Assembly (NCBI GenBank): GCA_003194525.1
Contig: NBIV01000019.1
Span: 1 to 64,000 of the forward strand
Source of the DNA: Gracilariopsis chorda
Lineage: Eukaryota; Rhodophyta; Florideophyceae; Gracilariales; Gracilariaceae
Direction: 5' to 3'
DNA: 64,000 nucleotides
Below, in pieces: positions 43,929-56,478 of the stretch. Below the pieces are notes generated by a model. That model made no database searches, was not told the DNA's origin, and was given only the letters and a program-made list of their open reading frames with translations. Position 1 is the stretch's first letter. Every line of letters starts with the position of its first letter. Both the position numbers and the translations under genes were made by a program.

Positions 43929-44198
43929 TGCTTGAACTTCTGAAATGTGGTTGATGTTCGTTGTTGTAAACGCAGTGTGAGAACGTTCAACTATGCTTAA
44001 ACAACAAATGCGGCACAAGTTTGCCGGGAGGTTCTCTTAGCTCCGGTAGATTGGTGGGTTTATATAAGGTTACCAACGCGACCTTTGGGCTACTTGGGGC
44101 TTCACGTCCCGGACTCTGGTCCTTCGTTATTGTACGTGTTTAGCTGACAATAAACGTGTTCCGGCTTTTGGAACTACGGAAAGAGTACGTAACCGACA
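43929..44198 (-). repeat. Copia 5' LTR
   Basis: Partner of the LTR at 37961-38233. It is followed by the target duplication ACTGT. Confidence 0.85.
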
Positions 44199-44379
44199 AC
44201 TGTAACTATGATGATAATTGGGAAAGCATCTCTACAAGTGGTAGAGCACAGGAGGACTACAACACATTTAGCGATCAGAAGGGCTATATTTGAGACAGGG
44301 CTTAAGTTGAGACGAATGGTTTGCCATAACGGTGGCTGATGATGAGAAGAAATAGTTCTTTTTTTTAATTAGCCAAGTT

Positions 44380-44960
44380 TTGGTTTTGTAAAAGTGCCAC
44401 CTCAAGTACAGATCCAAAGTACGACAAAAAACCGAGTATATCTATCCAGGTATCAATTGCAGGAGCTTCAGGTTTTGGGAATTCCAACATTGGCAAAACT
44501 GCAGGTTCAATGAAGTTGCTGCAAACTTGAATGTAAAGCTAAAAGCTGTGGCGTCGTGCGTTCAGAAGAAAAAAATAATGGGTAGGCTGTACAAAAAATC
44601 ATTCTCGTTGTGGTTAATGGCAAACATCCGGCTTTTGTAGCATGCGGGTTTTGTCATTTGCAACATGTCTTTGCAGATGCAAAAATTACAGTTGTGAGAA
44701 CAAGACTGATGAAGCGTTTAAACCGTGAAGAATTGGACCAGAAATGCTGGTCTGTGCCTGGTAAGTATAGCCTTGCTTTCCAATGACCAAAAAAACGAAC
44801 CTCAGGGCAATCTGGCGTTGTTGAGCGGAGTGATATTATCATCATTGATCCCGCTGAAATACTGTGTATCTTTGAAGTTGGTGCGCTCAAAAGCATTTGA
44901 CTGAGCTCAAAAGATTTGTATGGGACGGTTGTTGCTAGAATCGTGGCATCGGGACAAGGT
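44380..44960 (+). pseudogene. Degenerate ORF with a Walker A-like motif
   Basis: The plus strand reads SIAGASGFGNSNIGKT around 44467-44514, which satisfies G-x4-G-K-T. Blocks HPAFVACGFCHLQHVF and VVRTRLMKRLNREELDQK follow around 44612-44740, and DIIIIDPAEILCIFEVG around 44833-44883 in another frame. The family is not recognised. Stops and frame changes make it a pseudogene if it was ever a gene. The P-loop match alone could be chance. Confidence 0.3.
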
Positions 44961-46154
44961 GACCCAGTAGCATTTGTTAATTCTGCAGGAGGGTAAAGTT
45001 AAATTATGTATTGGTACTGCTTCTTGCATCTTCACGCTTCGCTACAGCCGTTTGTGACAGGAGTTGTTACAATAAATGCCCAGCGAGAAGAATGCGTGGG
45101 ATCTGGAATATCCTCATATGAATATGAAGTTTGAGCAATATCAATAACTCTCCAAAGACACTAGAAGCGTCAAATACACTATGTGAATGTCATTGGCATG
45201 AGAAATCTAGTTCCAGCTTTGCACCTCTAACCTCAAGTCTCGTCAGCAGATTTGAAGAGTTTGGGACGCGGTAAAATGCATTTTGAGATTTGTGGTGTAC
45301 AAACGTGGTCTACTATATCAATACTGGAGCATGTAATGTGAAAAATCCGTTCTGCAGCAAACTTATAATGCGAAAGAGCGATTTTTGTTTGAAGATATGT
45401 TGAAATGGTCGAAATCTAGTTTAACATCCATGGAGGGATAAGGATGACGACGAATGTAATTAACATACTTCTGCGCGAGGCATAGAGGACGTCTGCCACT
45501 GTGCGGTAAAAAAGCCTACATCGGGGTCCGCAGGTCCTATGGGTGGAGATTTGATACCTTTCATAGCAGTCCCGGGTTCACATTCTGCAAAACATTATCC
45601 GTTACGAACGGCGCTGTGGATCGGGTATTCTGTCCTCTACCAAAACGTGAAAATCGAGCACTTCGTTCAGACTCACTGAGAGGGTGGGTATGTTCCGCTC
45701 CCTGAATTGTATCGTCTCGTTCGCGCATGGCGCTGTTGCTACGTAAAATGCCCTCTGGTATTCAAGTACCTCGCCTACCTTCTCATCTTAAATCCCTGGT
45801 TACAGCTTTGATCGGTATCTATAACCAGGTATGCTGCGGGCAATGCAGCTTACATCTTTGCCGAGGTTTATGACGAGCCTAATACAGTGCGATCTGACTA
45901 CGTAGGCAGTGCGACGCGCGCTGTAGAAACTGGTTCGTATGCCACGTGGATTAGAGTGGCTGACTATATAGAGTACAGGCGTTCACTGCCATTAGTGTGG
46001 ATCACACTAAATCAATGTGCCTGCCTTCCGACAACATCACAGGCCATAATGTGGGCCACAGTATATCCAGCAACCACAGTATATGTTAGGCAGAAGAAAT
46101 AGTGTGGGCTGCAAAAAAGACTATACTCAAATATCAAGTGGGTAGCAGATCCTA
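44961..46154. other. No gene recognised
   Basis: No motif on either strand. Confidence 0.35.
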
Positions 46155-47636
46155 TTACTGCGACTCTCTGCTTCCATAACCGGTCGCAGTTCCAGCCAAC
46201 TCTCCATCAAAATTGGCTTTGAATTTTTGTGTAATTCTTTGTAACTCAGTAAACAGTTGTTTCTCCTCCCACACACCATTCAGACTCAATGCTAGTCCGC
46301 ACCTGACCATAGCTTTGCGAACAAACGTCACTCCATCGGTATCTCGCTCCACTCCAACCGTATTAACATCTTTTGCAGCGATCTGCAAAAATAACAGCTT
46401 ACCAGGATTTCTAAGTCTACCAAAACTTTTCTGACCTTTTACCCACATAGCATTGTCAATGATGTGAAGTCTCTTCTTATCCCACAAATTGCGCCAATAC
46501 GTCTTAACTTTTGGATGATGAAACTGTCAGCATGTTGAACTAAATGCGTCGCATTAGCAGGGAAAAACCTGATTTCGGTGTTGATATATGATAATGCTTC
46601 CTGAACAGCAGGGGTTAAATAGTGGCTGCTGCATTTATCAATGTACATAACCTTCTTCCTCTCGTTTGGAATTGATGATAATGCTCCTCTTTCCCTGATC
46701 TATTCTAAAAATACTCTCTTATCCATTAATCCCTTGGGACCAGTTTTGTAACAAACACCCGAAACACCATCCGCAAACCCTCGAGTAGAGAAGTTGCTGT
46801 ATTGGTTCTTCAATATCATAAATAGATGTTCAAAACCCACTCTCGGACTCCCAGGTATTGTTAGCATCGTGTTCATTCCTTCATCACCGGATACAACATT
46901 TGCGTATTTAACATTTGTGTCACCGATAAGAGCAAGTGTCTTGTAATTGTGGAAATTGACACAGAAGTGAGTTTTCGCCTGCGTTACATATTTATTCTTC
47001 GCGTAACTGTCCGGAATCAAATACCATTCTCAGCAAGATTATATAGCACCTCTCTTTCAATTTTCTCTTGCTGTTCTGGCGAAACCCAAAGTTTCCCGCA
47101 CTGCGAGCGACTAACAACTCCATGTGGTTGCATAAACGTTTGTATCCAACTTGGAGTCACAGTGGTTTTAAGAAGATATGAGGTTTGAGGGTCTAACATC
47201 GTCGCGAAATATGGACCGCTTTGGGCGTTGGAAATCAGAGTGTGTACGAGCCTCAGTAGTAGGGATGCATTGAATTTGACTCCCAGATTTCGTAGAATGT
47301 CGAACTCATCTAACAAATCACTGCGCAGTGCTGCCACCCAAAGAGCACGACGTTGACCTCTACATTTTCTGGCTTTCACATAATGCCTGGTAAATCCGTT
47401 TCGATTAGCCTTGAAAAACGATGAGTTGTTTGCTCTGTTCTGGCCCTCTGCAGATTTTCTTTGCTGTTTCCTCTAAAAAGCGATGAGAACCATTTGAACG
47501 TTTTCGCACATAATGCTTTTGATACGTGTTTGTCGTTTTCGGCGATCATCCAACGAACAATGTTGGCTTTCTGAGATAAGGTTAAAACTTGCTGGGGAGA
47601 GCGCTTGGATTTGTTTTGGGGGATAAGATTGGCCAT
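46155..47636 (-). pseudogene. pogo-type DDE transposase, copy 1
   Basis: Full-length but damaged Tc1/mariner-superfamily (pogo/DDE_1) transposase. The N-terminus has a helix-turn-helix-like start (LTLSQKANIVRWM) at about 47535-47580. The core has GDEGMNTMLTIPGSPRV and GVCYKTGPKGLMDKRVF. The second catalytic Asp sits in MYIDKCSSHYLTP (about 46610-46648) and the third in FPANATHLVQHADSFIIQK. The C-terminus (LRNPGKLLFLQ, RKAMVRCGLALSLNGVWEE) matches the family's conserved tail. Three frame changes (near 47375, 47015 and 46480) and one in-frame TAG after KRVFLE separate the blocks. The element ends were not identified. Confidence 0.75.
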
Positions 47637-48435
47637 GGTAGCAGTGCTGGGTGTAGTAAAATTAATTCAAATAATCAAAAAGGTTAACGACTGCGACGAA
47701 AGATTCGCACGTTGCTGCCACTGAAAGGCAGCCACAATTGGAGAGGCATGGAACTCCACCTTGATAGCAAAATCCTGAGAAAAGGACTTCAATGCTGGGC
47801 CTTAGCGCCAAGAGCCAAGATTACAAACAGAGACTCGAGATGTGCTCTCGTTGACAGTTCTTCTTTCTGGTAAGACCACTCTTGGCGCCATTTCTTGTCA
47901 CCCCACTTACACAAATATACTGTAGCATGAAGGATGGGTCACATAAATTACCATGGACTACACTATTTGCGGCAACCACGCTAATTCTTCACCTACACTA
48001 ATGGCAGAGATCGCCTGTACTTAGGGCCGTTCCATGACTTTCTTAATCTATGAACGGTTAGCTCTGAATTAAAACATTTTCGATTTTGGTCCAGTTTCGT
48101 ACACTACGAAAAACAAATGAAAAGTCTAAAAGGGCGAAGCCATCCCATCGCGAAGAGTAAAGGGGGGGAAAAGGAATAATTGGACAAAATCCAAACAAAC
48201 GGCTGTATCTCCACAACAAATAGACTTTGGAATCCCTAATTAGTATCACTGAAACCGTGACACTTTTCACATTTCTGTACCAGAAAACTAGATTCAAAGG
48301 CTACCAAACGAATGAGTAATCGTGAAAATAGTTCACGGTCCCGATTCAGACAAAACATTGCGTATGATCGGACACTCACGGCGCTTTGGCCCAATAAACA
48401 ATCTTTATTTGAAACTCAAGCACCCTGCAACGTCA
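47637..48435. other. No gene recognised
   Basis: Spacer between two minus-strand pogo-type genes. It should contain ends of both elements, but no terminal inverted repeat was convincing. Confidence 0.35.
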
Positions 48436-50093
48436 CTAAAACCTCTGCTTCCTGCTCGTCGTTCGACGCCGCGCAATGGCGCGTTTGAGAGACATCGGGC
48501 GCTGATGCTCCTTGAAGCGCTCGATGCTCATGCGAGCAAGAACAGCTCGCACGCGGTCGCGGTCCGCTCTAAAGCGCTCTGCTGCCTGTATCTGCAGCTG
48601 TAGTTTTTGATCAGCAGCACGAGAACGAGCAAGCTGCTTTTCTCGCTCTTCGGACTTCTTTGCTACGTCGCGCGCTCGTTTAGCCCTCGCCATCTCCAGC
48701 ACAGTTTCCGACGTCATAACACAGCCATTTGTAGTGTCCACAAATCCACCGTCTAGCACACGCGCATCTGCGCCCAGTATCTTGTCATTGTATTCTACAC
48801 AGCGTTGTCGAAACAAGTCTTCCAGCTCGTCCACGGACAGAATGCAATCAACAGCGCACGACGCCGGACGCGGTAAATTCAGCAGGCGCCCCGAATTAAC
48901 AGGCCATAATCCGGCCCTACGAAAGCCTGCCTGAATAAATTCTCTTGTAAATGCACAATGATATCCTTCTCGAAGTAGTGCAATAAATGAAAACATATCC
49001 ACACCCTTGTTCCCAGCACTCAACGTAAGTTCACAGCTGATCCTATTCAAATGCGCTTTAAAAGCAGAAAATGTCACGACGTCTAGAGGTTGAGTTTTCC
49101 TAGATGTATGCGCCGGCAACGCGTACACAATTATGTCGTTGTCGAAAAACATTTCCAGAACTTCCAAAGAGATGTGGGCCCTGTATGCATCGTAAACCAA
49201 CAGAACCTTTTGGCCGTTTGCAGTCAGGTCCTTGACATGGTCGACAAACCGTTCCGCCCAGGACCGAAAATTAGCGGTGTTAACGCCCCCCGTTTCCGCT
49301 CTTGTAGCAATGACAGATCCTCGTGGCAAGTTTACGGCCGGTATTTCTTGATACAGAATTCTGTTACGCATCACAGTCCGGTACGGAATACGGGTGCCTT
49401 TGACGACGACCAACAAAGGTCCAATTTCCCCTGCAGCGTTAACAACGGGCATCATCGTCACTCTGTGTTGTAGCTGTAGTCGTTCATCACCATATCTCTA
49501 GACCCACCTCTTGCAAATAGACGCCTAGAAGACATCCTCCCTGAAACATTCTTGTCTGGCGTGACTCCCACTTCATCAAGGTTAAAGATGCGCGAGGCGT
49601 CAATGTTGTTCTCTTTGACAAGTTTGCCGACAGTAGCGAAATGATGAGTTAAATTCTCGGCATTTACCACTTTGAATCGTTTGTTTTCTTGAGACAGTGG
49701 CCTTACAAAACGTAGTCTCTTGTCATGTCTCCTGCGAAAGCTACGAAGAAAATAGTCGGAAACATTGGTGTAGTTAAACGGTAAAGTTCCCAAGTGTTCT
49801 GGGGAAAGCGTTTTTCAAAAGATTTGAATCGCTTCTCGCAAATGGTTCTGGGTTAGGGGCGTACCTCGTTCGGCAAACCGCAAAAGAAGCTGAACAATAC
49901 ATTCTTCTTCCTCATCGGTTAGTCCTCGACGCCTTCCAGGACGAGCATTGCCGTAGTAGTTTAAACGGTAGTGAAGTGTGGATCTTGCAATGCCATAGTC
50001 TTGTTCTACGGTGCGGTATGGTCGTCCTGCTGCGAGGGCTGTTAGTGCTTTCTGAACGAGTGACTCTCGCGACTCTTTGGACTGGTTGACCAT
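48436..50093 (-). pseudogene. pogo-type DDE transposase, copy 2 (nearly intact)
   Basis: A second, different pogo-like transposase on the minus strand. The N-terminal psq-type helix-turn-helix reads YRTVEQDYGIARSTLHYRL (about 49965-50025), then LTDEEEECIVQLLLRFAERG. The DDE core has IFNLDEVGVT (first Asp, about 49590), VYDAYRAHISLEVLEMFF (second Asp, about 49160) and QPLDVVTFSAFK (third acid, about 49075). The C-terminal third is a long charged coiled coil (KRARDVAKKSEEREKQLARS). Only two defects are visible: an in-frame TGA after EAIQIF (about 49815) and a one-base frameshift near 49460. It is distinct in sequence from copy 1, so two lineages are present. Confidence 0.8.
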
Positions 50094-50930
50094 GGTCGCT
50101 TGGCAAGAGTTGCGGGAGATCAGTTGGAGAAGGCCGTTGAGCTTCAGTGCCCAATAAGAGACATTTGCATACAGTTGCAGAATGTCTCATTTTAATCGGC
50201 CAGAAAGCGCGCCAAAATGGTTTACAGAGTCTCAGAATTGAATGAGAAGGTATATTTTGGATTTTATACACAGGTTTTCAAGATATCGCTGAGTTTTGTC
50301 CCAGAATCTTCAATTGGATCGTTGAAATTTGGGAAATCTTTAATTTTGGATATAATATTGCCGTTCAAGTAATGGCGTCGCGTTCAAATATTGCTACGCC
50401 TCCCCTTTATGCATGCGACTTTGCAACAACATAATGGAAATCGCTCTTTCGTCGCGCACTGTTGAGTGGTTGGTTGACTCTCATCAGCTCTCTCAGCTGC
50501 GGAGACTCCTTTACTCTTTATATAGATTGTAACTACGTACAACCCTGCGAAAATCACAGTACGTATGTCTTTTGTAGTCTAACGAGCAGGGGACCACAAA
50601 CCCAAGATAGTATATCAATACGTAGGGTCCGACACCTCACAAGAGGTATCGGGCAAAGGGACTCACGTAACTACCTTACGTGATTCCTAGACCTGTAGGT
50701 AATGGCATCACGATTGCGTGTTCCTCATCACGCACCATCTAGTTTCTTCAACTGCTTCACAATAGGACCGTCCAGTCGAGCAAAAGAAGCAAACGAAGGC
50801 GCGTTTTAGCGAGATGTGTTATGCATCTCTTTTGCAGTGCAATAGGCGCACAAATGATGGAACAAGATAACCGTGCACTTTGTTGCGTGCTCCCTCGATC
50901 TCTATTCAGCACATAGGCGCACATAGAGTC
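50094..50930. other. No gene recognised
   Basis: 5' flank of the pogo gene and of the Harbinger gene, which diverge here. No clear promoter or terminal repeat. Confidence 0.35.
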
Positions 50931-51988
50931 TTTTTCTTGACAGTTTTTTTACGACAATGGACTGCGTTAAAAAAAAGACACAGCCATCTTCCTAAACTGT
51001 GCAAGATGTTTTACAACGAAAACAGGAATTTTGTTCTAGATTTGCAGCTTCTCTTGCTCTACCTGGTATGTTATTTCTTACGTTGTGAGTTCTAGCAGAA
51101 GCAGGTTACTTAGGAATATCGTGGCCCTACGGGGTTGGCCCCTCAACAGTTTACCATGCATTCATGAAAACCTTTATCGTTCTTGATCAAATACTCCCGC
51201 AGATGAGACTTCCGCGCACAGAAAAAGAGTTTATGAACCAGGCAAATATGTTTCAAAGCTTAAGAAACAGTGCACTACATGGTGTTATATCGGCATTTAA
51301 CGGAATAGCGATTGCTATGCGGTGCCCTTCTTTTAGAGAAGCTCCAGATCCCATGAGGTACTACAATCGAAAGAAATTCTTTGCTCTTTAAGTGCAGGCA
51401 ACAGTACAAGTGGACTATAAGTTTTCGTTCGTGTCCGCACGTCATTCTGGTAGAACGCATGACGCAACTGCCTTTAATAAAACAAAACCATATGACTTAT
51501 TACCTGGAGATGAACTACCTTCTTGAGCAGCCGTCGTTGCGGAAGATGTGTAGAGAAACAAAGCCCGAGTTTTGACGCCCTTTCCGGGTCGACATTTAAC
51601 ACAGAGAGAAGACATATATAACGCTTATCATTCTGTTACTCGGGCGTGCGTAGAACAAGTGTTTGGGACTCTAGTATGTCGCATTGAAGTCTTCTGGTCT
51701 GCTATACGCTATTCTTTGCACCACACTACTCTCATCATTCTTGTCGCCTGTAAGTTACACAACTTTCTCATTGATACGTCTGACAATAATACGTACGAAT
51801 TCATTGCTGCGCATGAAGACAATCAGGTTAATGGCAGTCCTGTTTTGCATTTTCAAGATGGATTGCACAATGAGAGAGATAACATGCGTACAAGAAACCG
51901 TGGTAGAGAATTTTACGATTTGAGAGATCAACTTGCGGATCATGAGAGTGCTTTGTACGAAGAAGAACGTGCTGAGCTTTATTCTTAA
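50931..51988 (+). pseudogene. PIF/Harbinger transposase
   Basis: DDE nuclease of the Harbinger superfamily. From about 51100 one frame carries all homology: YGVGPSTVYHAFMKTF, LPRTEKEFMNQANMFQSL, SAFNGIAIAM, DPMRYYNRKKFFAL, VSARHSGRTHDATAF, LTPFPGRHLTQRE, CVEQVFGTLVCRIEVFW and LVACKLHNFLID. The first catalytic Asp (family GAxDGxxI) is Asn in SAFNG; the later Asp and Glu (THDAT, CVEQVFG) survive. Three in-frame stops (TAA, TGA, TAG, between 51391 and 51560) lie in the middle of otherwise good homology. The segment upstream of 51100 is in another frame and poorly conserved. The C-terminus is acidic (LYEEERAELYS). Confidence 0.8.
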
Positions 51989-53114
51989 GTGTTGCGAACA
52001 GAATCCCAGGCGGTAGGTGGTGGAGTATAGGGTTTTCAACTTGATGTAATGAAAGGGACACTTGGTGGGGGATTTGTAGGGCGTGGAAATACAGATCTGC
52101 TAGACCTTGATGGATTCTGTTCGCCATTATCTTCATAATATCAGCCCTGCTTTGTCTAGTGAACACATCATAACAGAATGACTGACATCTTCAGAAGGCC
52201 CGGTATCTTCAATCCCCACATGGACCGCAGCTACTCCCCTTTTGCACTCTCGAAGCATGTGAATGCTGTCAAATACGGCGTTTACTACACCATGGGCCCC
52301 CTGCCTTCTACGCACCGCCCGGATTTCATCATTGAGGCTAGAAGTATTTCGAGAGCACTGTCTTAAGTTTCGAACCAGAAGTACTTCCCGAATTCTGCAT
52401 ACAACATGTGCATCAGCAGTCTCGCCATCTTCCGAACATTTCAGATCCGATGACGCGCTGCCCAAGTCCGACCCACTGCCACCGCTACCAGAGAAGCTCC
52501 GACCACAGCGCGAAATTCCATCTCGCTATGATCTGCATGCTCTTGAGCAGGTTCTCTATAAGTGGTGGGAATCTGCATGCTTGGAAAATCGTGCTCTGCT
52601 TGGCGTTGTCAGCGACATAGGTGTACAAGCACTTGTTGATAGTCGAGAGGACTTCAATTTCTCTGACTTCAAAGTTACTCCGTTCTTCTGGAATGCTCAT
52701 AGGAGAGCCTTACTACAAATCCGACGCCTTCGTTGGTGGACAGCAAACCCTCGCAGTCCCTTAAATGATACATGAAAGCTTCGGAGATGTGCGTCGCGTG
52801 ATCCAATTTCTCTCGAATTGTGGGAACGCCCATCTGGAAAATCATGGTCTACAGCCTCACAAACAGGCAACCGAATTTTCTCGTCTCTGGTCTTGGTGTT
52901 GCATACTACGCATGCTAGGACCAATGCGTTGATGCTTCTCATGCGTTGGTTGAGTCGAAATTGAGAAAACAGGCCTTGAATGCATGGTAATATGCGCACA
53001 GGCATGAAATCCAAACCAAGGCCCGGGACTGGTAAGCAATACATCTGAATTTCGGAGTCACTCATTGGGGTCACATGGACGAGCTGTCTGAGCGAGAAAC
53101 GCAAGCTCTGGACC
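51989..53114. other. Short plus-strand ORF, family not recognised
   Basis: A 170-codon plus-strand ORF (52263-52775) reads RYDLHALEQVLYKWWESA and FFWNAHRRALLQIRRLRWW, protein-like but unassigned. Similar composition continues in other frames to about 53130, so this could be a pseudogene or the second gene of the Harbinger unit. Confidence 0.3.
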
Positions 53115-53640
53115 TTACACACAAAACTTTATGTTCTGAGATTCACAAATGCGGCGAATACTAGATAGATTCGCTGTGATAACAGAATCAAAAGATACAT
53201 ATAAGACTAGCGACACGGGGGTAGAAATCCACTGAAGTCCATCTGCTTCCAGCACAGCTTCCAGAGAGGCTTTAACTCTGTCGGAGTTTTCTCCAGCTAG
53301 GGCAAGGACATTGGCATCATGAGCAACAGCACCCCTCCACAGCGCCAGAAACTGCGCTTGAGCACCGTATACATTTTGCGCATTGGTCTGTTCGTGATCA
53401 CCACGCACCTGGTAAGGTTCAAAAAATGCAGCCTTCTCTGTGGCTAGAATGACAACAGGATATCGATAACTCTGCTGGACATCCGATTTGTGCATGCGAC
53501 GGAACGTTGATACAACATCGTTGAAAATAGCTTTGCGGGCACTCTGAGCATCTGAACATACCAACAGGTCTGTCACATCTTTGTAGTTTGTCCACGGAAA
53601 GAAAATGAAGGTTATTGTTCTGTCTCGAAATCTGGTGACA
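53115..53640 (-). CDS. Unrecognised 150-175 residue ORF
   Basis: Minus-strand frame open from about 53640 (TITFIFFPWTNYKDV) through SDVQQSYRYPVVILATEKAA and YGAQAQFLALWRGAVAHDAN to 53115. The composition is that of a globular protein with alternating hydrophobics, but I recognise no family. The 5' end is closed by a stop just upstream, so it may be an internal exon or pseudogene fragment. Confidence 0.35.
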
Positions 53641-55429
53641 GGGAAGTGACAAGTTCACGTAGGGTGCTACCAAAGCTTAGAACAGGAGAGCAAGCAAACG
53701 TGGGAACTTTTAAACTTACAAGTTCGAGCATCTTCACCTTCACAACTTTCATCTTTAGGGAGATCATGAATGGAATTAGCAGTGGAGGCACTCAAATCAA
53801 ACAGAAATTGTTGCCGTGTTTTTGGCGAAGTTGAACTGCTCGTATTCGCAGTAACAGCATCTGCACGAGCGATTTCAGCGAGCAGAGCTTTCTATTCTAG
53901 GTGTTGGGCAACGCCGTCTTTGACGGGCATGCCAAGGGCAAAGTGAGGATGTTATGATGGCACGGGCGATAAGGACTTACATTTCACGGTAGCGGCTTCC
54001 AAAAGGTATCACAAGCGTTGTACGATGGGCTGTTTTCGATTGGGTGATGAGGCTGGGATGAATCGATGTGCAGAACGGGGGTTGAAGGGTTCTGGATGCA
54101 GTGGTGGATGGAGGGGTTTGATGCAGTTTGGATGGTGGGTTCACGGAGGCGGCTGTAGTGGGGAGACAAACTGAAGCTGTCATGGTAGGGGTGAAGGAAA
54201 GGGGTCACACAAGCAATCGTGGACGTTGGCGAGGATTGCTGCGGTGTTTTTGACAAAATTCGAAAGCGAGAAAATTATCAGGCAGTATCACACGGGTGAG
54301 TTGAGCAGTACAGTAGTAAGGGCGAGGGGTGCATTCGTTATACAGCTGGGAGAGAAAAGAGCAAAACGCCCAAGTTGGGCGCCCCAAATGACGTTGAAGA
54401 AGAAAGTGCAGTTTGATTTCTGTCAGCATTTACCAGGCTGGTGACGGCGGTAAGACATTAACGTGGATTGAAGAGAGTGGCAAGGAGAGGGGTCTGAATT
54501 GGTGATATCAAGTTTTATTACGGAGCTCTGTCGTTTTGCTTTTCCCAGAAGGACACGGTGCGAGAAACTCACCGTGATTTTGGTGTTGGTTGTCGTGTGG
54601 TATAGCATGGTAAGCTAAATAAGCTGCGATAGCGCTTGTCTCTGATGGAGGGATTAAAACATACGAGTTGGTAGAACGTAGTGCCTTTGTAATAAATTGC
54701 ATGAATGGAATGACTCTACTGCCATTCCGTTTCAAATTTGTCCAGTGATGATCGGGAAGAGTCAGATACAGTGCGTGAAGGCAGGATGTATGTTGCCGTC
54801 GAAGTGTTAAAGTCGGTCATGCATGCCCAAATGCATGTTGCTCCATCCCATCAGGTGAGAGGGAAAGCTGAGCACACCGGGCAAAGCTGGGTTTGACGTG
54901 CCCCCGAAGATGGATGGTGGGGGCAAGCAAGGTCAGGTGGTAGATTTGGCGATGGATGACGGTGGGGACAAAGCATTCGCAAGTGGAGAAACTGAGAGAG
55001 GACACAGATGATAAGCAGTGATGTGGTGGTTCCATCGGTTGGAAAGGCAGTGCGGAGAGTCGTTAGCGGTTCGGGAAGAGCGGATGAAAACGTGGAGCAG
55101 CTGGCAGGACACAGAAAGCCATCACTTGGGCAGAGACTTCAGGAGGATGGCGCGAACAGCATTTCGGTTCGTTTGGAGATGGCTTGCAGCGCGTTGTTGG
55201 ACCGCGGCTCAGTTCAATTGGGCACCACTTGGACTTACTGAGAATTCCGCGCACACGTGGCGCGTTTGCACTGGCTTGTGTGCATGATGCATCCCTCCCC
55301 CAGTGCGCCGCGCTACCCGCATACCGTTGCATTGCATCATGCGCTCTCAAGAATAATAGCACTGCCATTGTTCCACCGCTCGCTGCCACCGCATCACTCA
55401 GCATTAAACGTACATTACCGAGACCGTCG
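53641..55429. other. No gene recognised
   Basis: A comparatively GC-rich spacer with overlapping low-complexity ORFs. No convincing motif. Confidence 0.35.
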
Positions 55430-56092
55430 TCAGTAAAAACCAACCCAATGCCCCCACGCTTCCTTCCCCGTCCCCTTCAACTTCCCAAACCATCCCAACA
55501 AAGCCCTTATGATCTCTGCTTCCCCACTCACCACACTGCTTGACCTCTCCCTCGGCTGCACATTCCTCCATTTGATCCCTCTCTCTGACACATAAAGCTT
55601 CTGTGAAGCCTTACAAAACTGTTATCACTCTCGTCTCCTTCGTCTTCGTATAGCACGCCTCCAACACATCCGCGACGCTTGGGTTCGTACTCTCCCCTCG
55701 CAACGACCTCTACGAGAACATCCTCACATTCGTACCCAAACCCAAAGAGCATCTCTCTCCCGTCCCAACTTCTCCCTTCTACCAGTACTCCGCTGTAACA
55801 CGCCCATCAGCAACATCTCCACCATATTCAAGCTACGTCTTCTCCGTTTTCTAGATCTCTCCTCTATCGCTTACGAGCCGTTTCTCAACAGCTCTGGCAT
55901 TGCATCCAGTTGCGTTTTCTTAACCTTACACACAATAAGCTCAAGGATTTTCGAGACGTCGTCTTGCAGCTGCCCATGCTTGAGACGCTGCTGCTGCAAT
56001 CCAACTCCATCCCGCATCTACCGTCCGACTGGCGCAATTTGCCGTATTTACATCCATTAGAATTGCATGGTGAACTGAAACTAAACCCGTGA
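55430..56092 (+). pseudogene. Leucine-rich-repeat protein fragment
   Basis: The last 60 codons (55910-56092) are two typical leucine-rich repeats: LRFLNLTHNKLKDF-type, then LETLLLQSNSIPHLPSDW, then LPYLHPLEL before the stop. Upstream blocks in shifting frames show similar architecture (LLDLSLGCTFLHLIP and FKLRLLRFLDL). A start codon in the same frame is lacking. LRR proteins of this sort mediate protein contacts; the specific role is unknown. The frame changes make it a pseudogene or poorly resolved gene. Confidence 0.5.
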
Positions 56093-56478
56093 AGATCTAA
56101 GCGAATTTCCCTGTGCCGCGTACACGCATATGAAGAATGAGAGGAAAATCATCTTCATAGCGATCCGTCTTCGCGCATCTAAAAGTCAATCATTGTGAAG
56201 AGGTATCGGCTGGTAGGCGAACTTTGCCTCTTGGCTCAGCTCTGTCTCTGCTACACGTCAGATCCCGAATCTTCACTACAGCACTGCCGAGTTAACTGGG
56301 TACTCTCTTCTGCCTGGCCGATTAGAATATTTCTGAGACCTTGGGTGAAGAGTCAGTGAGGCGTTAATAAGCGTTGTGATGTGGTGCTGCGAGGCCGAGG
56401 CTGATGGCTCACTTTTTGTTTCAAGCATTGAAAACTTCTTGCTCCCTTTGCAAAGACCCCATTCCCATTGCAAGAATT
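56093..56478. other. No gene recognised
   Basis: Spacer between convergent units. Nothing identified. Confidence 0.35.

Larger units (their letters stand above)
37961..44198 (-). mobile_element. Ty1/Copia LTR retrotransposon
   Basis: Minus-strand Copia element with both LTRs (37961-38233 and 43929-44198, TG...CA ends) and a 5-bp target duplication ACTGT (37956-37960 and 44199-44203). A polypurine tract, read on the minus strand as ACGGGGGGTG, abuts the left (3') LTR at 38234-38243. The interior, in element order, is gag, a protease-like segment, integrase, a linker, reverse transcriptase and RNase H, which is Copia order. It is broken, with several interruptions, and is further split by a solo Gypsy LTR at 40364-41267. 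The two LTRs differ at roughly 17 of 270 aligned positions by eye, so the insertion is not recent. Confidence 0.9.

Noticed and set aside
48350-50230. Terminal inverted repeats for pogo copy 2 (GGCGCTTTGGCC against GGCCAGAAAGCGCGCC)
   Set aside because: The match is short and gapped and no TA target duplication could be placed.
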